Assembly: GCA_027307335.1 (NCBI GenBank)
Contig: DAHUXD010000060.1
Span: 1-64,000 of the forward strand
DNA: 64,000 bases
Direction: 5' to 3'
Origin: Acidobacteriota bacterium
GTDB taxonomy: Bacteria; Acidobacteriota; Thermoanaerobaculia; UBA5066; Gp7-AA6
Positions 55,170 through 63,679 of the stretch are shown in pieces. Every line of letters begins with the position of its first letter. Positions within the stretch are counted from its first letter, which is position 1. The notes beneath the pieces were generated by a model, which saw only the letters and a program-made list of their open reading frames with translations, had not been told where the DNA came from and searched no databases. Position numbers and translations under genes: made by a program.

Positions 55170-57185
55170 ATGTTGCCGCTGCCCACGGAGTCCACCGTGC
55201 TCGGTCTGCCCGGCCGCGTCGTCTTCGGCCTGCTCGTGCTGGCCGCGATCGGCGCCTTCGCGTATTCGATCTCGCGGCGGGTGCGGGTCCTCCTCGCCGG
55301 CCGGCCGGACGACCGGTTCACGCGCATCCCGAAGCGGATCCTGCGCACGCTTCAGTATGCCTTCGCGCAGCGGAGGATGTTCCGCGATCCGTACGCGGGC
55401 TTCTTCCACATCCTGATCTTCTCGGGCTTCGTCGTCCTCACGGTCCGGTCGATCGAGCTCGTCGTCGAGGGCCTCGTCCCCGGCTTCATGCTCCTGCCCG
55501 GCGCCGCCGGCAACGCCTACACGCTGATCAAGGACGTCTTCGAGGTGCTGGTCCTCGTGGGCGTCGGCCTGGCGGTGTTCCGGCGTCTCTTCGCCCGGCC
55601 GAAGCGGCTCGACCTCTCGATGGACGCGTGGCTGATCCTGTTCCTGATCGCGTACCTGATGATCACCGACCTCGTGGCCGAGGCGGCGCGGGTTGCCGCG
55701 GCGGGTCCCGGCACGACGAGCGCCTGGGCGCCCGCGGTCGCGGCGATCGCGGCGCGCCTCGCCGGTGCCTCGCCGACCCGGCTCCAGTCGCTATACGGAT
55801 TCTGCTGGTGGACGCACCTCCTCGACCTGCTCTTCTTCGCCAACTACCTGCCGTACTCGAAGCACTTCCACATCATCACGTCGATCCCGAACGTCTTCTT
55901 CATGAACCTCCAGCCGATGGGCAGGCTCACGCCGATCGACCTCGAGAACACGGAGCGGTTCGGCGCGCAGCGCGTCGAGGACTTCACGTGGAAGCAGATG
56001 CTCGACGGCTACACGTGCACCGAGTGCGGGCGCTGCCGCGTGGTGTGCCCGACCGCGCTGACCGGCAAGCCGCTCGACCCGAAGATCTTCATCGGCCGGG
56101 TCCGCGACGCGGTGTACGAGGCCACGCCGGGGATCCTGAGCGCTGCGGACGGCCGCGGGAACGGCGCGCCGGGAGGACGGCGCGACCTGATCGGCGGCTG
56201 GATCTCCGAGGACACGATCTGGGCGTGCACCATGTGCGGCTTCTGCACGACGGCGTGCCCGGTCTTCATCATCCCGGCGGTCGACAAGATCGCCGAGATG
56301 CGGCGCTACCTCGTCCTCGACAGGGCGGAGTTCCCGAAGGAGGTCCAGAACGCGTTCAAGGGGATGGAGACGAACGGGAACCCCTGGAACATCTCGGCGG
56401 CGTCGCGCGCCGACTGGGCCGAGGGCCTCGACGTCGTCACCATGGCGGAGGCTGGGGAGAGGCAGATCGAGGTTCTCTTCTGGGTCGGCTGCGCCGGGTC
56501 GTACGAGGACCGGGCGAAGCGCGTCTCGAAGGCGTTCGTCGAGCTCCTGAACGCCGCCGGCGTCTCGTTCGCGATCCTCGGCGGGGAGGAGACGTGCACC
56601 GGCGACTCGGCGCGCCGCATGGGCAACGAGTACCTCTTCCAGATGCTCGCGCAGCAGAACGTCGAGACGCTCAACAACTACAAGATCCGCAGGATCGTCA
56701 CGAACTGCCCGCACTGCTTCAACACGATCGGCAACGAGTACAGGGACTTCGGCGGGAGCTACGAGGTCGTGCACGGGACGCAGCTCGTCGCGGAGCTCGT
56801 CGCCGCGGGGCGCCTGAAGCTGACGACGCCGATCGCCGACACGATCGCGTTCCACGACCCCTGCTACCTCGGCCGCTACAACGGTGCCTACGAGGCGCCG
56901 CGCCAGATCCTGCGCGCGATCCCCGGCCTCGAGGTCACCGAGCTGCCGCGCTCCCGCGAGCGCGGCCTCTGCTGCGGAGCGGGCGGCGGCCGGATGTGGA
57001 TGGAGGAGAAGCTCGGCGAGCGGATCAACCAGACCCGCATGCGCGAGATCGCAGACGCCGGCACGGGCGCCGTCGGCGTCTCCTGCCCGTTCTGCATGGT
57101 GATGATCGGCAATGCGAAGGACGAGATCGGCGTGGCCACGCAGCCGTTCGACGTCATCGAACTCGCGCGCCGCGCCATGGGTTAG
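55170..57185 (+). CDS. Membrane-bound ETF-linked Fe-S oxidoreductase (EMO/HdrD-related)
   Basis: This is a predicted ETF:(methyl)menaquinone oxidoreductase that would take electrons from EtfBA to the quinone pool. The 671-residue product has an N-terminal NarI/HdrE-like membrane domain (five to six helices to about residue 235, with His residues able to bind heme). Two [4Fe-4S] motifs follow, CTECGRCRVVCP near residue 281 and CTMCGFCTTACP near 353. Two CCG domains then appear: WVGCAGSYEDRA, NCPHCFN, HDPCYLGRYN, RGLCCGAGGGRMW. No FAD domain is present, which separates it from mitochondrial ETF-QO. Confidence 0.9.
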   Translation: MLPLPTESTVLGLPGRVVFGLLVLAAIGAFAYSISRRVRVLLAGRPDDRFTRIPKRILRTLQYAFAQRRMFRDPYAGFFHILIFSGFVVLTVRSIELVVEGLVPGFMLLPGAAGNAYTLIKDVFEVLVLVGVGLAVFRRLFARPKRLDLSMDAWLILFLIAYLMITDLVAEAARVAAAGPGTTSAWAPAVAAIAARLAGASPTRLQSLYGFCWWTHLLDLLFFANYLPYSKHFHIITSIPNVFFMNLQPMGRLTPIDLENTERFGAQRVEDFTWKQMLDGYTCTECGRCRVVCPTALTGKPLDPKIFIGRVRDAVYEATPGILSAADGRGNGAPGGRRDLIGGWISEDTIWACTMCGFCTTACPVFIIPAVDKIAEMRRYLVLDRAEFPKEVQNAFKGMETNGNPWNISAASRADWAEGLDVVTMAEAGERQIEVLFWVGCAGSYEDRAKRVSKAFVELLNAAGVSFAILGGEETCTGDSARRMGNEYLFQMLAQQNVETLNNYKIRRIVTNCPHCFNTIGNEYRDFGGSYEVVHGTQLVAELVAAGRLKLTTPIADTIAFHDPCYLGRYNGAYEAPRQILRAIPGLEVTELPRSRERGLCCGAGGGRMWMEEKLGERINQTRMREIADAGTGAVGVSCPFCMVMIGNAKDEIGVATQPFDVIELARRAMG

Positions 57186-57203
57186 ACTGCGGCGGAGAGG
57201 TTC

Positions 57204-57497
57204 ATGGACCGCGAGACCGCCGACGAGATCAAGAGGCACTTCAACGTCGTTGCCGAAGGTCTGCGGTCGGAAATTCGCGTCGTGGCCGAGGGCATCTCGG
57301 CGAATTCGGACAGGCTGGATCGAGTCGACGGACGCCTGGACCAGTTCGAGGCCCGGGTGACGGAAGAGTTGGGCGAGATCAAGGCGATGATTCGGATCTC
57401 GTTCGGGCAGCTCGACCGTCGCATCACCTCGCTCGAATCCGACGTCAGCAGCCTGCGGGCCAGGCTCGAGCGGCTCGAAGCCCGTTTCGGGAACTGA
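57204..57497 (+). CDS. Small coiled-coil protein of unknown function
   Basis: The 97-residue, soluble, wholly helical protein has strong heptads: RHFNVVAEGLRSEIRVVAEGI, DRLDRVDGRLDQFEARV and RITSLESDVSSLRARLERLEA. The repeats resemble coiled-coil regions of DUF-type accessory proteins often next to unrelated genes. A GGAGAGG ribosome-binding site precedes it. Function unknown. Confidence 0.65.
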   Translation: MDRETADEIKRHFNVVAEGLRSEIRVVAEGISANSDRLDRVDGRLDQFEARVTEELGEIKAMIRISFGQLDRRITSLESDVSSLRARLERLEARFGN

Positions 57498-57534
57498 AGC
57501 GACTCGTCTCGCGACAATAGAGGGGCGAGCCTCC

Positions 57535-57972
57535 GTGACGCCCCTCGCCCTGCTGCGGCTCCTTCGCCTCGCGCGCCCGCGCGACTACCGTGGCCTGCGC
57601 GGCCGCGGCCAGGCCTGGGAAAGGCTCGCGGCCCGATGCCTCGAGGCCGAGGGCTACAAGATTCTCGCCCGCAACTTTCGGGCGCGAGCCGGCGAGATCG
57701 ACTTCGTGGCCGAAGAAAGCGGCGTGCTTTGCTTCGTCGAAGTCAAGGGCCGGTCGGGACCCGGCTTCGGCTCGCCGGCCGAGGCGGTGACGCTCGAGAA
57801 GCGGCGCCGCATCTTTCGCGCGGCCGCGGAGTACCTGCACCGGTGCGGGGGAAGCGTGCGGCGACGCTGCCGCTTCGACGTCGTCTCGATCGTCGAAGAG
57901 GGCGCGCGCACGGACGTCGTGGTTCTGCGCGGCGCCTTCGAGGAGCCGCCGCCGAGGCGGCGGCCTCGGTGA
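57535..57972 (+). CDS. yraN: YraN/UPF0102 family nuclease-like protein
   Basis: The 145-residue protein of the UPF0102 family is predicted to have the restriction endonuclease-like fold. It carries GQAWERLAARCLEAEGYKILARNFR near residue 25, GEIDFVAEES near 53 and CFVEVKGRS near 65, i.e. the D-(E/Q)-x-K type catalytic set. Cellular role not settled. GTG 57535 starts the frame. Confidence 0.9.
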   Translation: MTPLALLRLLRLARPRDYRGLRGRGQAWERLAARCLEAEGYKILARNFRARAGEIDFVAEESGVLCFVEVKGRSGPGFGSPAEAVTLEKRRRIFRAAAEYLHRCGGSVRRRCRFDVVSIVEEGARTDVVVLRGAFEEPPPRRRPR

Positions 57973-57989
57973 TCGGCGCGCCCGCGTGC

Positions 57990-57995
57990 TAGAAT
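57990..57995 (+). promoter_or_regulatory. -10 element (TAGAAT) of the zinc-finger protein gene
   Basis: TAGAAT lies 25 nt before TTG 58021; GAGGAAA (58009-58015) may serve as ribosome-binding site. Confidence 0.45.
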
Positions 57996-58020
57996 CGAAG
58001 CCTCTGTCGAGGAAACCCCC

Positions 58021-58689
58021 TTGAACGACGCCGACCTGAGGTACGGATTCTCCTGCCCGATCTGCGCCGGAACCTTTTCGATCTCCCTCGCCAAGATTCC
58101 GCCGGTCCAGGCGCGCTTCAATTGCCCGAAGTGCGGCAAGGCGATGGACTTCCCGTCCCGCGAAGAGGCGCGCGTGTACATCTCGCTGCAGTCGAGCGGC
58201 GCCGTCGCGCCCGCTGCCGCGCCCGAGCCGGCGCCTCGCGAGCTGCCGCGGCCCGCGGCGGTCCGCCCGACGCCCGCCCCCGAACCGATGGACGCGACCG
58301 GCGCGCCGTCGGACAAGTCCTACCGCCTCCAGAAGCGCGGGTTCGAGGCCGACGTCTTCGACCGCCGCACGATGCGGACTCTGATCCGGACGCAGCTCGT
58401 CCAGGAGGGCGACCTGGTCGCCGTCGACGCCGCCGTGGCGGCGCGCGCCGATACGATCCCGGAGCTGAAGTCGCTGTTCGAGCTCCGTCGGAACGCGCGG
58501 ACCGTGCCGCCGCCCATCTGCCCGACGCACACGGACCGGCTCGCCCACTACAAGTGCGCCGACACCGGCCGGCCCCTCTGCGAGGAATGCGGCGACGAAA
58601 AGAAGTTCGGCGGGGCGAGCGTGCGCGTCTGCTCCCACTGCGGCGGCACGGCCACCGAGCTTCACGAGTCCCCGGGCGACCTCGCCTAG
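58021..58689 (+). CDS. Zinc-finger protein with N-terminal zinc ribbon and C-terminal B-box-like finger
   Basis: The 222-residue protein is not recognised as a family with known role. The N-terminus has a zinc ribbon (CPICAGTF, CPKCGKAMDF). A Pro/Ala-rich linker (about residues 60-98) follows, then a helical domain (about 100-160) and a C-terminal finger with CPTHTDRLAHYKCADTGRPLCEECG, similar in layout to eukaryotic-type B-box fingers, plus a last CSHCGG pair. It may bind protein or nucleic acid partners. TTG start at 58021 follows a -10. Confidence 0.7.
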   Translation: MNDADLRYGFSCPICAGTFSISLAKIPPVQARFNCPKCGKAMDFPSREEARVYISLQSSGAVAPAAAPEPAPRELPRPAAVRPTPAPEPMDATGAPSDKSYRLQKRGFEADVFDRRTMRTLIRTQLVQEGDLVAVDAAVAARADTIPELKSLFELRRNARTVPPPICPTHTDRLAHYKCADTGRPLCEECGDEKKFGGASVRVCSHCGGTATELHESPGDLA

Positions 58690-58700
58690 GCTCGCCCGGG
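58671..58700. terminator. Hairpin at convergent junction before argJ
   Basis: CCCGGGCGA (58671-58679) and TCGCCCGGG (58692-58700) pair perfectly around a 12-nt loop that includes the stop of the zinc-finger gene. No T-tract. Confidence 0.5.
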
Positions 58701-58702
58701 TC

Positions 58703-59884
58703 TCAGCTCCGGTAGTCGGCGTTCAGCGACACGTAGTCGTGCCCGAGGTCGCTCGTGAGGACGCGCGCCCGGGCATCGCCGACGCCGAGGTCGATGGTGA
58801 TGGGCACGAGCTCGCGCGCGAAGATCCGCGCCGCGTCGCGCTCGCGGTACGACACGGGCACTCCGGCCTCCACGAGGCACAGCGGGCCGGCGGCGAGATG
58901 GGCGCGCGCGGGCGAGAGCCGCGCCCCGCTGCGGCCGACCGCGGCGAGAATGCGGCCCCAGTTCGGGTCGCCGCCGTGGAGCGCCGTCTTCACGAGCGGG
59001 GACGTGGCGACCGCGTGGGCCGCGAGCCGCGCGTCCCGCTCGTTCGCCGCGCCGCGGACGAGGACCTCCATCACGCGCGTCGCGCCCTCCCCGTCGCGCA
59101 CGATGCGCCACGCCAGCTCCCGGCAGACCGCGAGGAGCGCGCGCTCGAAGTCCCCGGCGTCCGCCGCGCCGTGGAGGCGGGGCGCCCCGCGGGCGCCGGA
59201 CGCGAGGAGGAGCACCGTGTCGTTCGTGGACGTGTCGCCGTCCACCGAGATCGCGTTGAAGCTCTCGTCGGTGGCGCGCCGGAGCGCGGCCTTGAGGTAG
59301 TCCGGCGGGACTTCTGCATCCGTCATGACGAAGGCGAGCATCGTCGCCATGTCGGGGTGGATCATTCCGGCGCCCTTCGCGAATCCGACGAGCCGGCCCC
59401 GCCGCCCGTTCGCGCGGAAGGTCGCGGAGGCCACCTTCGGTCCCACGTCGGTGGTGAGAATCGCGTGCGACGCGGCGTCGAGGCCTCCGGAGGAGAGGCG
59501 CGCGACCGCCGCCGGAAGCGCCGCGCGGATGCGCGCGTCGGGCAGCAGCACGCCGATGACGCCGGTCGACGCGAGGAAGACCTCCTCGGGGGGGCAGCCG
59601 AGCAGCTCGGCGGTGCGCCGGCGCACTCGACGCGCGGCCTCCATGCCGGGCCGCCCGGTGATCGCGTTGGCGCAGCCCGAATTGACGACGATCGCCCGCA
59701 CGCGGCCGCGGCTCCTCGACAGCGCGGCGCGGGACAGGACCACGGGGGCGGCGGGGAAGCGGTTGCGGGTGAAGAGCGCCGCCGCGGTCGCGCCCTTCTC
59801 CGCCACGATCAGCGCGAGGTCGGGCCGGCTCTTGCGAACCCCCGCCCGCACGCCGGACGCGAGGAAACCCCGGGGCAGTTTCAA
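58703..59884 (-). CDS. argJ: Bifunctional glutamate N-acetyltransferase (ornithine acetyltransferase)
   Basis: ArgJ moves the acetyl group from N-acetylornithine to glutamate, making the arginine pathway cyclic. The 393-residue precursor cleaves itself before the Thr in the motif PDMATMLAF near residue 180. Other conserved spots are NSGCANAITG near 70, SVDGDTSTNDT and GDPNWGRIL. TTG 59884 overlaps the argH stop (TTGA). Confidence 0.95.
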   Translation of the reverse strand: MKLPRGFLASGVRAGVRKSRPDLALIVAEKGATAAALFTRNRFPAAPVVLSRAALSRSRGRVRAIVVNSGCANAITGRPGMEAARRVRRRTAELLGCPPEEVFLASTGVIGVLLPDARIRAALPAAVARLSSGGLDAASHAILTTDVGPKVASATFRANGRRGRLVGFAKGAGMIHPDMATMLAFVMTDAEVPPDYLKAALRRATDESFNAISVDGDTSTNDTVLLLASGARGAPRLHGAADAGDFERALLAVCRELAWRIVRDGEGATRVMEVLVRGAANERDARLAAHAVATSPLVKTALHGGDPNWGRILAAVGRSGARLSPARAHLAAGPLCLVEAGVPVSYRERDAARIFARELVPITIDLGVGDARARVLTSDLGHDYVSLNADYRS

Positions 59885-61248
59885 GACCGCCCCCGTGCCG
59901 CCGCGATCCGCCGCGAGGCGCTCCGCGCGGCCTCCGCGACGCGCAGGGGTGCGGTGCCGCCGAGCGCCCGCCGGCGCCCGAGCGCGCGCCCGAGGTCGAG
60001 GGCGGCGAGGTCCCGGGACTCGATGCCGTCGGAGGGCGGGAGGTCGGCGAGCGTGCGCCGAGCCGTCCGGGCGCGGGCGAGACGCCGTCCGACGCGCGCG
60101 TGCGCCTCGCGGAACGGGACGCCCCGGCCGGTGAGCGCGTCGGCGAGGTCGGCCGCGAGGAGGCGCTCGTCGGCCGCGGCCTCGGCCATGCGCGCCCTGT
60201 CCAGCCGCACGGCGGCGACGAGCTCGGCGACGGCCGGGAGCACGGCGGCCAGGGTGTCGCGCAGCCGGAAGACGGGCTCCTTGTCCAGCTGGAGGTCCTT
60301 GTCGTACGCGAGGGGCAGTCCCTTCAGCAGGGCGAGGAATCCCGCGAGGTCGCCCGCCGCGCGCGCGGCGTGGCCGCGCACGAGCTCGAGCAGGTCCGGG
60401 TTCTTCTTCTGGGGCATGCGCGAGGAGCCGGTGGCCAGCCGGTCGGGCAGCTCGAGGAAGCGGTGCTCGTCCGAGGAGAACGCGATGACGTCCTCGGCGA
60501 GGCGAGAGAGATGCGAGAGCGCCATGGCGCCGGCGTACAGGTAGTCCGCGGCCGCGTCGCGGTCCGAGACCGCGTCGAGCGAGTTGGCGGTCGGCCGCGC
60601 GAAGCCGAGGCGGCGTGCGAGCAATGCGCGGTCGATCGGCAGCGGCGTTCCCGAGAGCGCGGCGGAGCCGAGCGGACACTCGTCGGCGCGCGCGAGCGCG
60701 TCGTCGCAGCGGGAGACGTCGCGGAACAGCATCTCCACGTAGGCGAGACACCAGTGGCCGAACGTGACGGGCTCGGCCCGGCGCGCGTGCGTGTAGCCGG
60801 GCATAGGCGTCGCGGCCTCGACCCGGGCCCGCGCGGCGAGCGCGTGGGCGACGTCGAGGAGTCCACGGCGCGCCTCCGCGAGGGCGCGCTTGAGCCAGAG
60901 GCGCAGGTCGACCGCCACCTGGTCGTTGCGCGAGCGGCCCGAGTGGAGCTTGCCCGCGAGGGGACCGAGGCGGCGTGCGAGCTCGGCCTCGACCCACGAG
61001 TGCACGTCCTCGTGTCCCGAGCGCGGTGCCTCGCGCTTGGCGACTTCGCGCAGCGCGGCCGTCAGCCGCCGGGCCTCCGAGACGGTGAGCACGCGCGCCT
61101 CGCGCAGGGCCTCCGTCCAGGCGATCGAGCCCTCGACGTCCTCCGCGAAGAGCGCGCGATCGAAGGAGAGCGAGTCGTTCAGCCGCGAGAGGCGCGCCGA
61201 CGCCGGCTCGGCGAACCCGCTGCCCCACTGGTTGCGGCGGCGCGTCAA
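59881..61248 (-). CDS. argH: Argininosuccinate lyase
   Basis: ArgH splits argininosuccinate to arginine and fumarate. The 455-residue product has HSGRSRNDQVAVDLRL near residue 104, PGYTHARRAEPVTFGHW near 152 and the superfamily signature GSSRMPQKKNPD near 275. TTG 61248 overlaps the argG stop (TTGA). Confidence 0.95.
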   Translation of the reverse strand: MTRRRNQWGSGFAEPASARLSRLNDSLSFDRALFAEDVEGSIAWTEALREARVLTVSEARRLTAALREVAKREAPRSGHEDVHSWVEAELARRLGPLAGKLHSGRSRNDQVAVDLRLWLKRALAEARRGLLDVAHALAARARVEAATPMPGYTHARRAEPVTFGHWCLAYVEMLFRDVSRCDDALARADECPLGSAALSGTPLPIDRALLARRLGFARPTANSLDAVSDRDAAADYLYAGAMALSHLSRLAEDVIAFSSDEHRFLELPDRLATGSSRMPQKKNPDLLELVRGHAARAAGDLAGFLALLKGLPLAYDKDLQLDKEPVFRLRDTLAAVLPAVAELVAAVRLDRARMAEAAADERLLAADLADALTGRGVPFREAHARVGRRLARARTARRTLADLPPSDGIESRDLAALDLGRALGRRRALGGTAPLRVAEAARSASRRIAAARGRS

Positions 61249-62486
61249 CGGCGTCTCGCGCGCTTCGGCGTCTCGGCCGCGCCGACCTCGATGGGGGCGA
61301 GGCGCCGGCGGCCGCGGTGCGGCAGGCCGAACAGCCGGATGAACCCGGCGGAATCGCGGGGCGTGTAGCCCGACATGTCGAACGAGGCGAGGCCCTTGTC
61401 GTAGAGCGAGCGCGGCGAGCGGCGTCCGACGACGGCCGCGGTCCCCTTGTAGAGCTTGAGCGTCACGCTGCCGGTCACCGGCTCCATCACCTTCTCGAAG
61501 AAGGCGTCCAGAGCCTCGCGCAGGGTCGTGAACCACTGCCCGAAGTACACGAGCTCGGCGTAGCGCAGCGCGGCCCGCTCCTTCTCGTGCGCCGTGTCGC
61601 GGTCGAGCGTCAGCGACTCGAGCGCCCGCAGCGCCGCGACGAGGAGGGTGCCGCCCGGGGTCTCGTAGACGCCCCGCGACTTGATGCCGACCAGCCGATT
61701 CTCGACGATGTCGACCCGGCCGACGCCATGCCGGCCGCCGATGGCGTTCAGCGCGGCGATCAGGCGGGCGGGGGAGAGCGGCTCCCCGTTCACGGAGACC
61801 GGCAGGCCGGACTCGAACGCGATCGCCACGCGCTCGGGCTCGTCGGGGGCCTCCTCCGGGGAGACCGTCAGCTGAAAGAGGGATGGTTCCGGCTCCCAGG
61901 CGGGGTCCTCGAGGTGGCCGCCCTCGTGCGAGAGATGCCACAGGTTCCGGTCTCGCGAGTACGGGTCCTTGCGCGTCGCGGCGACCGGGATGCCGCGCGC
62001 CGCGGCGAAGTCCATCGCGTCCTCGCGCGAGGCGATCGACCACTCGCGCCAGGGCGCGATCACCGCGAGCTCCGGGGCGAGCGCCTGGTAGGCGAGCTCG
62101 AAGCGGACCTGGTCGTTCCCCTTGCCGGTGCAGCCGTGGGCGAGCGCGTCGCAGCCGGTCTCCAGCGCGACCTCGACCTGCTTGCGGGCGATCAGGGGCC
62201 GCGCCGACGCGGTGCCGAGCAGGTACTCGCGTTCGTAGATGGCGCCCGAGCGCAGGACGGGAAAGAGGTAGTCGCGCGCGAACTCCTCCTTGAGGTCGAG
62301 GAGCCGGAAGTCCGCCGCGCCGGTGCGGCGCGCCTTCTCCGCGAGCCCCGAGGTCTCCTCCTCCTGCCCGACGTCGGCCGCGACGGCGACGACCTCGCAG
62401 CCATAGGTCTCCCGCAGCCAGGGGATGATGATCGAGGTGTCGAGGCCGCCCGAATAAGCCAGGGCGACGCGGCGAATCGTCTTCAT
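61245..62486 (-). CDS. argG: Argininosuccinate synthase
   Basis: ArgG joins citrulline and aspartate using ATP. The 413-residue product has the P-loop-like AYSGGLDTS near residue 10, AHGCTGKGNDQVRFE near 114 and the later IVENRLVGIKSRGVYETPG near 264. ATG 62486 overlaps the argD stop (ATGA). Confidence 0.96.
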   Translation of the reverse strand: MKTIRRVALAYSGGLDTSIIIPWLRETYGCEVVAVAADVGQEEETSGLAEKARRTGAADFRLLDLKEEFARDYLFPVLRSGAIYEREYLLGTASARPLIARKQVEVALETGCDALAHGCTGKGNDQVRFELAYQALAPELAVIAPWREWSIASREDAMDFAAARGIPVAATRKDPYSRDRNLWHLSHEGGHLEDPAWEPEPSLFQLTVSPEEAPDEPERVAIAFESGLPVSVNGEPLSPARLIAALNAIGGRHGVGRVDIVENRLVGIKSRGVYETPGGTLLVAALRALESLTLDRDTAHEKERAALRYAELVYFGQWFTTLREALDAFFEKVMEPVTGSVTLKLYKGTAAVVGRRSPRSLYDKGLASFDMSGYTPRDSAGFIRLFGLPHRGRRRLAPIEVGAAETPKRARRR

Positions 62487-63679
62487 GCGGGACGTTCCTC
62501 CTTCAGGATGCGTTCGAGCTCTTCGAGAAAGGCGGACAGCGCCGCCCGCGGCACGATGTAGGGCGGCAGGAGGCGCAGGACGGTCGAGCGCGCCGTGCCG
62601 ACGACGAAACCGGCGTCGAGCAGCCGGCGAGCGACGGGCGCCGCTTCCCGATCGAGCTCGATGCCCCACATGAGGCCGCGCCCCCGGATGGCGACGATCG
62701 GCGGGGTCTTTCGACGGAGCCTCTCGAGGCGTCCGCCGAACCATTCCCCGAGTCGGCGGACGCGCTCGAGGAGCCCCGCTTCCTCGATCTCGTCCAGCAG
62801 GGCGAGCCCGAGGCGGCACGCGATCGGGTTGCCCCCGAACGTCGAGCCGTGCTGGCCCGGGGCGATCGCGCCGTCGAACGACGGGCCGAGCAGAACGGCC
62901 CCGAGCGGGAGACCCCCCCCGAGCGGCTTCGCGAGCGTCACCGCATCCGGGCGGACGCCGGAGGCCTCGAACGCGAAGAGGGTCCCCGTCCGGCCGAGAC
63001 CGCACTGCACCTCGTCGAAGACGAGCGTCGCGCCCGTCGCGTCGGCGAGCTCCCGCGCGGCCCGGAGGAACTCCGCCGAGAGCGGGACGACGCCGCCCTC
63101 GCCGAGCACCGGCTCGAGCAGGATGACGGACGTGCGCTCGGAGACGGCCGCGCGAAGGGCCGGCGCGTCGTTCGGCGGCACGAATCGCGCGCCCGGCACG
63201 AGCGGAACGAACGGCGCGCGGTACGGCGCGTGTCCCGTGACGGAGAGCGCGCCGAACGTCCGTCCGTGGAAGCTCTCCTCGAGCGCGACGACCTCGGGGC
63301 GGCCGGGGTTCTTGAGCCGCGCGAACTTCAGCGCGGCCTCGTTCGCCTCCGTGCCGCTGTTGCAGAAGAAGACCCGCGAGAGGCCCGAGGCCTTGGTCAG
63401 GCGCTCCGCCAGCATCCCCTGCGCGGGGTGGTAGTAGAGGTTCGAGACGTGCCACACGCCGGCCGCCTCGTCGCGCAGTGCGCGAACGAGACGAGGGTGC
63501 CGGTAGCCGAGCGCGTTCACGGCGATGCCCGCGAGCAGGTCCCAGTAGGTCTTCCCGTCCGCGTCCTCGAGCCGGGCGCCGCGCCCGCGCCGCGGATGGA
63601 AAGGCGTGCGGGCGTACGTGGCGGCCACGTGCGCCTTGTCGCGCGTCTCGACGGCGGCGGCGGACTCAGGCGGCGACAA
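62483..63679 (-). CDS. argD: Acetylornithine aminotransferase
   Basis: ArgD is the PLP-dependent aminotransferase of arginine (and possibly lysine) synthesis. The 398-residue product shows NSGTEANEAALKFAR near residue 107, FHGRTFG near 136, LVFDEVQCGLGRTG near 220 and the PLP-Lys in TLAKPLGGGLPLGA near 248. TTG 63679 is the only plausible start and overlaps the argB end by 14 nt. Confidence 0.94.
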   Translation of the reverse strand: MSPPESAAAVETRDKAHVAATYARTPFHPRRGRGARLEDADGKTYWDLLAGIAVNALGYRHPRLVRALRDEAAGVWHVSNLYYHPAQGMLAERLTKASGLSRVFFCNSGTEANEAALKFARLKNPGRPEVVALEESFHGRTFGALSVTGHAPYRAPFVPLVPGARFVPPNDAPALRAAVSERTSVILLEPVLGEGGVVPLSAEFLRAARELADATGATLVFDEVQCGLGRTGTLFAFEASGVRPDAVTLAKPLGGGLPLGAVLLGPSFDGAIAPGQHGSTFGGNPIACRLGLALLDEIEEAGLLERVRRLGEWFGGRLERLRRKTPPIVAIRGRGLMWGIELDREAAPVARRLLDAGFVVGTARSTVLRLLPPYIVPRAALSAFLEELERILKEERPA

